DNA of 41,349 nucleotides, from the IMG/VR virus record IMGVR_UViG_3300028414_000019, positions 1 through 41,349 of that record; one strand, written 5' to 3'. Positions 8,285 to 20,200 of this stretch are shown piece by piece. The translations under genes were made by a program, and so were the position numbers. The DNA comes from a virus. Below the pieces are notes generated by a model that searched no databases, was not told where the DNA came from, and saw only the letters and a program-made list of their open reading frames with translations. How positions within the stretch are numbered: the first letter of the stretch is position 1; each line of letters begins with the position of its first letter.

Positions 8285-11200
8285 TGGCATACAATGACGA
8301 TCAAAACGAATACCCTGTACCAGGAAGTTCGAACTCAAAAAGAACTTCTGCTTCATTACTTCCGAGATATTTTAGAACTAATCCAAATAAAAAGTTTTTA
8401 GGTAGTACAGTTGATCAGTTAACTAATCCAGGTGTTGTTGAAAAGATTAATGGGTTTGTTGGAAGTAGAGTTGCCAAAGCAGTTACTACTAAAGATAGTT
8501 ATATTAGTGACATCAATTCTAATAGAGAAAACTATCAGTTAGAACCTTTTGCTATTGTGCAGGACAATCTTGGAAATGTAGAGTTTGATGCCGACTATGT
8601 TGATATATTAGGACAAATAAGTGCCTTTGGTGGTTCTATTAAAAACCAAGATAAACTTTTTGCCCAAGAGTTTTATGCTTGGAACCCACATATTGATTTT
8701 GATAAGTTTACTAACTTTAGAGAATACTATTGGTTACCAAATGGTCCACAAGAAGTTCCTATAAGAGGACAAGGCAGAGAAGTAGTCAGCACTTTTACTA
8801 TTGAAACTGTAGTTGATGATGATAATACAGCTTATGTATTTTCTCCTGATGGAGTAACACGTAATAAAAGCATAAGATTGTTTAGAGGACAAACATACAG
8901 ATTTGAAGTTAATGTTCCTGGACACCCTATTAGTTTTGCAACAAGCAGACAGAAAAAAGTTGAGTATTCACCTGATAGTACATTAGTTAGCACGTTGTAT
9001 CGAGAAGGTATTGTACTAACACATGAAAACGTAGACGACACATTAGTAAATCCACAAGATTACTTAGAAGATGGATTTATTGAAAATGGCGTCATTGAAT
9101 TTACAGTACCGGGTGACGCTCCTGAAAATCTGTATTATGTTAGTCAAAACGACATTGACAACAGTGGTGCATTTAATGTTTTTGACATAGAAGAAAACAG
9201 CGACATAAATGTAGGCGACGAAATAGTAGGCAAGAAAACATACACAACTATTGATGGTTGGAATATGTCAAATGGTATGAAAGTATATTTTCAAGGCAAT
9301 GTAACGCCAGCAACATATGCACAAGGTCTATACTATGTCGAAGGTGTAGGCAAATCTATTAAACTAGTTCCAGTTAGCGACCTTGAAGTTCCGGCTATAT
9401 TTACACAGGATACACAAGTACCTTTTGATGTAAACGGATTTGACCGTGTTCCTTGGAGTAATGCTAGAAGTTACGCAGGAACTAAAGATTATATTTGTAT
9501 AAACAGAAGAGACACTAGTAGAAATGCATGGGCCAGATACAATCGTTGGTTCCACAAATCGGTTATTGAAAAAAGTGCAAATATTAACAATCAGGCAATT
9601 GAGTTAGATCAAACAGCAAGAGCTAAACGTCCTATCATCGAGTTTGAACCAAATTTACGTTTGTGGAATCACGGTAATGAAGCTAAACTTAATGTTGATT
9701 TAGTTGATACATTTACAAAAGATGTATTCAGTACAATAGAAGGTTCTGTAGGATATAACATTGATGGAATAGATTTAGTTGAAGGAATGCGTATACTGTT
9801 TACAGCAGATACTGACAGTTTAGTAAAAGATAAAATATTTAAAGTTAAGTTTATTACTCATACTAATACTACTCAAATAAGTTTAGTTGAAACAGACGAT
9901 ACTGATCCTATTCTAGATCAAACTGTACTAGTCAAAGACGGAGTTAAAAATGCTGGAAAAATGTATTGGTATAATGCAACAGGATGGCAACCGGCTCAAG
10001 ATAAAACAGGATTAAATCAAGCACCAAAGTTTGATTTGTTTGACAGTAGTGGAAATAGCCTCGGAGATAATACAGTTTATGATAGTACAGATTTTGCTGG
10101 TAATAGACTTTTTACTTATAGAGTAGGAGAAGGTGCTAACGATACAGAACTTGGATTTCCGCTTACATACAAAAACTTTGTAAATATCGGCGATATTGTT
10201 TTTGATTTTTCTTTACTTGCAGAAGATTACAAGTATAAAGTCAATAGTATTTTTAAAACTATAAGTAGTGATGTTTTCTTCTTACAAGAATATAATAATC
10301 AAGTTATATCATACACTAATGCTTGGAAAAAAGCAAACATAAAAAGTAGTCAATATGTTATACAAAAATACACTGGCGAAGAATACACAAATAGATTTCC
10401 GATTAATGTCTATAACAATAGTGCAGACCTAACAGACTTAGAAATAAAAGTATATGTCAATAATAGTTATAAATCTGATTATCAAACAGTCAACGAAAAT
10501 AAAACAACTAAGGTTATACTTCCTGACGATATTGGATTTACTGATATTGTTGTTATTAAAACTAAAAGCTCAGCAGACAAAAACAATAATGGATATTATG
10601 AGATTCCACACAACTTTGAAAGAAATCCGTCTAATAAAAATATTACAGATTTTACATTAGGCGAAGTAAATGATCATGTTGAAGGACTAGTTTCAGAAGT
10701 TGCAACATTTGCAGGTATTCAACCTGGCATAAACAATCTACGAGATTTAGGACCAGTTGCCGAATATGGCCGAAAGTTTGTTCAGCACAGTGGCCCGTTA
10801 AACTTGTCACTTTATCATCTAGTTAATAAAAGTTCAAATGTTGTTGCAGCTATTAGATATGCACTAAATGAATATACTAAGTTTAAAAGACAGTTTGTAC
10901 AGACAGCAACCGAAACTTCATTTAACGGAACAGTAAAAGAATATGTTGATTTTATCTTTAATGAAATCAATAATACAAAGACTACTAGTACTCCTTTTTA
11001 TAGTACAGATATGGCAGCTACAGGCGGCAGTAAAAAGATTGAATACGAAATACTCGATAGTAGATTAACAGTTTATTCACTATCAACAGTATTTGATAAA
11101 TCTGCCATTAGTAATAAAGCCTTGTACATATATCTAAATGATCAACAACTTGTGTTTAACAAAGATTATACATTTACAGGAACTGGATTTGTAGATATTT

Positions 11201-14200
11201 CAGCAACACTAACTGATGGCGATATATTAACTATACACGAATATGATAATACTGAAGGTAGTTTTATTCCACCAACGCCTACAAAAATAGGAATGTTCCC
11301 GGCATATGTTCCTGAACTATTTGTTGACTCTAGCTATCAAACTCCGCAAACTGTTATTAGAGGCCATGACGGCAGCATTACACTTGCTTATAACGATTAT
11401 AGAGACGATTTGATTTTAGAAATGGAAAAGCGTATTTTTAATAATCTAAAAGTTGATTATAATCCAGATATATTTGACATAAATGATATTGTAGGTGGCG
11501 CAGATAGAAATACAAAAATATCATCACAAGAAATTAATAATATTATTATCAAAGATTTTATTGACTGGACTGATGTTGCAAAGATTTCTGATTATACTAA
11601 AAATAACTTTATAGTACAAGGAGATAGTTTTACTTATAACTATACAGGAAGTACAAATGACCGCAATGAAGCAGTACCAGGATTTTGGCGCGGCATTTAT
11701 AGACAGGCATTTGATACTGATCGCCCGCATACACATCCTTGGGAAATGTTAGGATACGGAATACAACCAGCATGGTGGGAAAACGTTTATGGCCCAGCCC
11801 CTTACACAAGCAATAACTTAATACTTTGGACCGACCTGCAAAACGGCGTGATTAGAGAACCTGGTAAAACAATACTAAGAAATAAAAAATATATTAGACA
11901 TAACTTACTAAAGCATATTCCAGTCAATGAAAATGGCCAACTAATATCACCTTTAGAAAGCGGATACGTAAGCAACTTCAGTTATGCACCACAAAGTCAA
12001 AATCTATTTGAGTTTGGCGACGAAGCACCAACTGAAACAGCGTGGAGAAGAAGCAGTGGTTATCCGTTCAGCTTGATGATTGCTGCATTGATCGTTAGAC
12101 CTGCACATACAATGGGTGTTGGATTTGACAGAAGTAGAACACAGCGTGACATTGCTGGAAACTTAATCTATACTGCTACAAACAAAAGAATAAACACAAC
12201 GGATTTAATATTTCCTAAAATAGAAAATGCTGTAAGTGCAGGATTTTTAAACTATATTAGTGAATATATTAATGCAGATTCTTTGTATCCGTATACCACA
12301 TACACTAATAATCTAAAACTTTTAGATAATAAAATAGGATTTAAACTTGCTGGGTTTGCCGAAAAGAACAAACTAAAACTAGTATTAGATAGTAAAACTC
12401 CGTTGAATAAAGGAAACATATTTGTTCCGGATGAAAACTATAACATTGTTTTGAGAACTTCTAGTCCCCAAATAGTAGCAACTTATAGTGGTGTGATTAT
12501 TGAAAGAACACAAAGTGGATATCGTATAAATGGATATGATAAAGATACTCCGTATTTTAAATATAATATACCAAGAGAAAGTGCAAATGATCCTTTTGTA
12601 AATGTCGGCGGTATAAGTGAAGCATATATAACGTGGACTGAAAATAAGTTTTTAGTTGCCGGTAAACTTGTAGAATATAACGATAGATATTATAGAGTAA
12701 ATGCAAATCATACTACAACAACTGACTTTGATTTAAGTTTATATACACCGCTACCGAGCTTACCTGAAAACGGTGGCCGCGGCGCCTATTTTAGAAAGTC
12801 TTTTACAAATGAAATATCAACACTTGACTACGGAACAATATTAAACGATGAACAGCAAGTAGTTAACTTTTTATTAGGATATCAAAAATATTTAAAAGAC
12901 ATTGGATTTAAGTTTGAATATTTTAACAAAACAACCGAAACAGTTGAAAACTGGCAACTAGCATCTAAAGAGTTTCTATTTTGGATAACACAAAACTGGG
13001 CAAATACTAGTACGATAACTTTATCACCTTTAGCTAATCAGATTGAATTTGAAAAAGAGTTTTATGTAGTTGACAATGTACATAATAATCTTTATGGATT
13101 TGCAGTGTTAAATGAAAATGGAAATGTAGTTAGTAAAAATCGTTCTAGTATATATAGAGATAATAGCAACAAATTTAGTTTAACATCAAATGAAGAAGGC
13201 ATCTATCTTATTAAACTACCGCTGATACAAAAAGAACATCTTGTATTGATCGATAATACAACAGTATTTAATGATACAATATATGTTCCTGAAACTGGAT
13301 ATAGACAAGAGCGTTTAAAAGTTGTAGGTTATAGAACTGATGAATGGAATGGTAGTTTAAATATTCCTGGATTTATATACGATGATGCTAAGGTTACTGA
13401 ATGGACTAGTTACAAAGATTATAAAACTGCCGAACTAGTAAAATACAAAGAATTTTACTATGCAGCTAGGTTTACACACAGCGGCACACAGGAGTTTGTC
13501 AACGGAAACTGGAGTAGACTAGATAGTAAACCTACAAGTGAACTAAAACCAAACTGGGATTACAGGGCAAATCAGTTTGCAGATTTTTACGACTTAGATA
13601 CTGACAACTTTGATAGCGAACAACAAAGATTAGCACAGCATCTTATTGGGTATCAAAAACGTGAATATCTTGCTAATATTATACAAGACGATGTTAGTCA
13701 GTATAAGTTTTATCAAGGATTTATACAAGACAAAGGTACATCAAACGCTATTACAAAACTGTTTGATAAACTTGGATCAGCAAACACTGATAGTGTAGAG
13801 CTATACGAAGAATGGGCAATACGTGTTGGTAGATACGGCGCAACTACAAGTTATGACGAAGTTGAATTTAAACTAGACGAAAGCCAGTTTAGAATTGAAC
13901 CACAACTTATAGAGTTTGTTGAAACTGTAGATTCAATACGTACAGACTTGGTTTATCAATATCCAAGAAAAGACGTTTATCTTTCACCAGATGATTATGC
14001 ACATACATCGTTGCCGTTAACAACAAATAGTACAGAATATACTAAAACTGCTGGTTATGTTAAACTAGATCAAGTGAACTTTTTAACAACTACAAAAAAC
14101 GATATGTTGGTTTTAGATATTGATAGTGTTGATATTGGTAGTTATATATGGGTACCAAAAGATGCACAATCGTGGAATGTTTACAAGCATATTGTATCGC

Positions 14201-17200
14201 CTATATCTATTGAATCTATTGAAAAGACAACATTAGGATTTAAAGCAAACTTTAGTAAGCCTATTACGTTTGTAGAAGGCGATATTGTTGGATTCAATAA
14301 TATTAATAATGAAGTTAATGGCTTTTGGATTGTACAAAATATTGGATATACAGATATTGAGATACAACTAGATAATCCAATAACTGAAGATTTTATTGAC
14401 CTAGCAGATAGCACTCTTGGAATAGTATCAGAACTATCATCACGTAGAGTATCAACTCCTGCAGATATAAACAATATTACTAAACTTTATGATTTAGACG
14501 ATGATGATAGAGTGTGGGTTGACAATACTGGAAACGGAACATTTGGAGTATACGACAGCAGTATTATACGTAGTTTTAAACAAAGTATTACAGCACCTGA
14601 AATAGACAATAGGGAGTTTGGATCAGCTGTATCTGTTAGCAACAATAATACTACATTGGCAGTTGGAACACCTGATAAAGATGATGGCAAAGTTTATGTA
14701 TATACTCGTGGCAGCGAAGCCAGTGAATTTAAATTAAAACAGACATTAGAACCATTGTCTAATCATCATGATGGTGGTGCGTTTGGTACAAGTGTTGAAA
14801 TAACAGACAATGGTCAGTATTTGTATGTTGGCGCACCAACTGCTGCTAATGTTAAAACACGTTATAGAGGTATATTTACTGAAGGAGAAAGTTATCTAGC
14901 AGGCGATTATGTAAGTCAACGTGGAGCAATATGGAGAGCACTAGTTAATGTTACAGCAGAAAGTTCTACTATTAATCTACTAAGTCAAGATTGGGAAATA
15001 TCAGAACTAATAGTTACAGACACATCTGGAACAAGTCTTGGATATGCAAACCAAGGCGTGGTTTACATTTATAAAAGACTAATAGATCAGTCTTTTGATT
15101 TAGTAGACATTATTCTAAGTCCAGATCCAACAGAAAACGAACAGTTTGGTATTGCAATTAAATCAGCTTCTCCAAGTGATTTCCAACATAATACTGTTAT
15201 TAGAAGTCTTAGAGACAACGGCCGTGTTTACTTTGTTAACAACAAAGGGCAAGATGCTGTAACATCTTATGCATATTCAAGAGACACAAACTACAAAGGT
15301 GAATGGGAAAGTATTGCAAAATATATTCCTAATAATATTGTCTACTATGAAGGCGAACTTCGTCAAGCTAATACAACAGTACTTGCAGGTAATCCTTTTG
15401 ATAACAGTCAATGGGACGTACTTGATACATATGTTGATTATTTAGGTTATGTTCCTGATTCTTCAGAAGAAACAGCGCCAGCTCTTAACGATAGTAGTGA
15501 TTTTTTAAATGCATTGGGCATCGGCACAACTTATGATATTAGTAAAAATGGCGAAGTATTGGCACTTGGTGGTATACAAAACGGCGGCGAATATCGTATT
15601 GCAATCTATAGAAAAACAAACGGCAGATTTGTGTTTGACGAAAACATCAACCCTGCAACCGAAAACGAAGCGTTTGGAACTACATTAAGTTTAAATGACG
15701 ATGGTTCTAAAATAGCAATAGGCGCACAGCTATCAAATATCAATGGTATTTACAATGGTGCAGTATATGTATACAAACTTACAAACGAAGCATATGTTCA
15801 AGATCAAATATTGCTTGCACCCAACGGAGAAAAGACTGAAAGATTTGGCACAAATGTAAGTTTTAACTCTAATAAACTTGCTGTAACAAGTCGCAACGGC
15901 GATACCGCAGCATATGTAACATTTGATCAAGAACTTACAGAGTTTGATAATAAAGCAACAAATATATTTGATAAAATCAAAGATAATGGACAAGTTTATG
16001 TATACGAAACATTAAACAACAAGTTAGTATATGCTGAAAAACTTTATTCACAAGTAGACATATCTGATTCTTCTAATATATTAAGTGTATTAAATAGAAA
16101 TCATTTGTATGTTATTTCGATTGGAACTACTGTTGATGATAAAACAGGACTGATTCAAGATCATAGAACTGATTTAAATGCTACTGCTTGGAATATTAAT
16201 AGTCAAGGCGATAGTTATGTTGATATTGATAAAATCAAAGGTGTGTGGCTATATGATACAAACACAAATGATTTAATCACATATCTTGATTACATAGATC
16301 CAATAGCAGGCCGTATTGCCGGACCGGCAGAACAAGAACTTAGTTATAAAACTTATTATGATCCAGCAGTTTACAATGTTGGTACTAGAGATACCGGTGT
16401 ATCAGATCTTTGGGGGAAACAACAGGTTGGAAAACTATGGTGGAATCTCGATGCTATAAAGTGGTATAATCCATATCAAGGAAGTATACAATATAAATCA
16501 AATACATGGAATCAGATTATTCCTGGATTTAGTGTAGATGTATACGAATGGGTTGAGAGTGACTTGTTACCAAGCGAATGGGATCAAATAGCTGATACTA
16601 CCGAAGGCTTAGCCAGCAGCATAAGTGGAACATCATTATACAGTGATGATTCTTATGTAAGAGCAAGAGTATATGATAGTGTAGCAAATGTATTTGCACC
16701 AAAATATTATTTCTGGGTTAAGAATAAAAATACACTGCCTACTACATATGGCAGGAAGATTAGTTCGTTTGATGTTGCAAACTTAATAGCAGATCCAGCA
16801 GGACAAGGTTATAGACATGTTACATTACTCGATGGCAAAAAGTTTGCATTACATAATATAAAAAATCTAGTAAAAGACAAAGATACTATTTTGCATGTTG
16901 ATTACTATGTTCAAGACAATGCAGAAAATAGAAATATTCACAGCGAGTATGCATTAGTTGTTGAAGGATTAGCATCTAGCAAGCCAAACAATGACATTGT
17001 CGACAAGTGGGTTGATAGTTTAGCAGGCTACGACAGAAACGGAAGAGTTCTGCCTGATTTAAATATTAGTGTTGCTCAAAGATACGGTATTTTAAATAAT
17101 CCAAATCAAACTATTTTTGTTAATAGACAAGAAGCATTAAAACAAGTTGTTGAAAGAGTAAACGGAGTATTGTCTCAATATACAATAGTTGATGATTTTG

Positions 17201-20200
17201 ATATTTCTCCATTATTCCAAACAGAAACTCCTCCAAGTAAGTTTAGCAATGAGTGGGATACTCAAATTGACAGTGAAAGTTTGTTGAGATTTGTAGGTAC
17301 TGCAAAAATCAAACAAGCAACTCTTACGCCTATTATTGTTGATGGAACTATTACAGGTGCAACTATTACGCAATCTGGTAGAGGATATGTTGATAGTAAC
17401 TATACAACAGGCAAACGTCATGGTCCTACTGTAACTGTAGAAGGACAAGGTTCCGGCGCAGAGTTAAAAACTTACATCAACAATCTTGGTCAAGTTATTG
17501 AAGTTGAAGTAGTTGATGGTGGCAAAAACTATTTAAATGATACTACGCTTATTGTGCGTCCATTTAGTGTCCTTGTAACAACTGACTCCGAAGTAGGCGG
17601 CCTATGGGCAGTGTACAACTGGATGTCTTCTACACAGGAATGGTTTAGAAACTATATTCAAAGCTATGATGTTAACAAGTATTGGAGATATGTTGATTGG
17701 TATTCAACTGGATATAACGAAGTTACATCTATTGATTTTGTGATTGACGGAAGTTATGCACTTGAAGCATTAGACGATAAACTAGGAAATACTGTTAAGA
17801 TTGAAAATATTGGCAGCGGCGGCTGGATATTATTAGAAAAGATTGACAATCAAGTTGAAGTAGACTATACTATTAACTATAAAGTAGTAGGTAGACAAAA
17901 TGGTACAATAGAGTTTAGCAATACACTATATCAAAACGATGCAGTTGGATTTGATAATATAATCTATGATATATCGTTATATGATAGCGAACCAACAGAC
18001 GAAATAAAAATAATACTATATGCACTAAGAGATAACTTATTTGTTGATCAGCTAGAAGTAGAATGGAACAAACTATTCTTTAGTAGCATTAGATATGCAA
18101 TGAGCGAACAAGTTGATTTAGATTGGATATTTAAATCAAGTTTTGTAGTTGCAAAACACAATGTCGGAGAGCTTACACAAAAAGTAACATATCAAAACGA
18201 CAATCTTCCAAACTATCAAGATTACATAGAAGAAGTAAAACCGTATAGTACTAAGATTAGAGAATATATTAGTTCTTATGGTAGAACAGAACCAACACAA
18301 ACTAGTGTTACTGATTTTGATTTACCACCTCGTTATGATGCAGAGCGTGGACAGATTATTAGCGAAACTATTAAGTTTTTCAACAATGGCATTACTGGTA
18401 TAAATGATACTACAACTACATATCCACAAAAGCATTGGTTAGATAATGTTGGATTTGAAATAACAGAGTTTGTGGTTTACACCGGCGGCAGCGGATATAC
18501 TGACACTGCAAATGTAACAGTAAGCGGAGGCGGCGGCCCAACACTAGAAGGGCTTGCTTATATCGGCGGCGGTTCTATACAATATATAGAAGTTAATACT
18601 ACAGGCGCAAAATACTTTACAACACCAACTGTAACAATAAACGGAAGTTTAACAGAGGATGGTGTTGATGCAGTTGTTTATGCACAAATAGGAAACAGTG
18701 TAATCAGATCAACTCATATGTTAATGAAGTTTGATAGAGTTGTTGGTGCATATTACTTTACTACATTAGATGAAACAGAAACTTTTGTTGGCAACGGTGG
18801 TTTAACTGATTTTAGTTTAAAATGGCCATTGAGTACAAACAGTGCTGATATATCAATAACTGTAGCTGGCGAACCGCAGTTACTTAGTGATTTTGTATCA
18901 TCAAATGTTATTGATACAACCAAAACCTTTGATAGATTTCGTGGTAAAATAACATTTGCAAATGCACCTGCAAATAATGCTCAGATTGTTATAAACTATA
19001 AAAAATCATCTAGTTTATTAACAGCCGAAGATAGAATAAACTTCTTCTATAAGCCTACTACAAATATGCCAGGAAAAGAACTAAGTCAGCTAATGGACGG
19101 TGTTGATTACGGCGGCGTACAAATGGATAGTATCGGCTTTGGAGAAAATACCGGATTTGATGCAAACGGGTTTGGTATTGATTTTGATACATTTGACACT
19201 AACTACGAAGACGAGATTATTACACTAGATGGTAGTACTCAAATAATAACACTGAGTAGTGTTTTAGACTCAGGTGTAACATACAACGTGTATCTTAACA
19301 ATGTAAGAATAGATGATCCTGCATATGACGGAGTTAGTGTAACAGCTAATCCAAATGCAAAAATGGTATCACCACAAGGCGACAATATTACAAATACTAT
19401 ATTCTTAGATAGTGATGTTATAGAAACCAAAGACGGCGATATTGTGATCATTAGAAAATCTACTAGTGATGGTAGTTTTACTCCAGAGTCAACAGCATTT
19501 GATGTAAGTTTGCAAGGTGGAAACTTTGAATATACAACTGCAACTGGAATAGATTCTGGAGATATAGTTGTTGATGGCGACGGATTTGTTACAGAAACAA
19601 ACAGTAAAGGACCAGAAGAACAAGTTCCGGGACAAGTACTAGATACAGTTGATATTCAAGTGTACAATAGAAGTTCAGACGGACAAGGTGTTATTAGTGT
19701 TAGAAACTATATCACAGATGGCACAACTATCGAATGGGAGTTTGATAGTTTTCCACAATCAAATACTACACTGATTGTAAAAGTTGACAGCGATATTATT
19801 GATAACAACGATCTAAATGTTGATTATGAAAACAAAGTTATAAGTTTAAATGATAGTACAGCACTAGATGCAGGAAAAAATCTTTCTATACTATCAATCG
19901 GAACTAACGGAGTTGATTTACTTGATAGTGATAATATTGTTTCTACTGGTGACACTTTTATATACGATTTGCCAATCACATGGAAAACTGGATTAAGTTC
20001 TTTTGTAACAATCAATGGTGTATTACAAAATGATACAACTGACTACGGGCTTACAGAATCAGATAACAATACAGCACAGCTGGAGTTTCCGATTAAAATA
20101 ACTGCCGGCAAAATTATTGGATATACAATATATGATGGTAATGTAAACCAATACAGTCAGATGGTAATCGACAATACCTTTGCAACAGATGGCCAAAATA

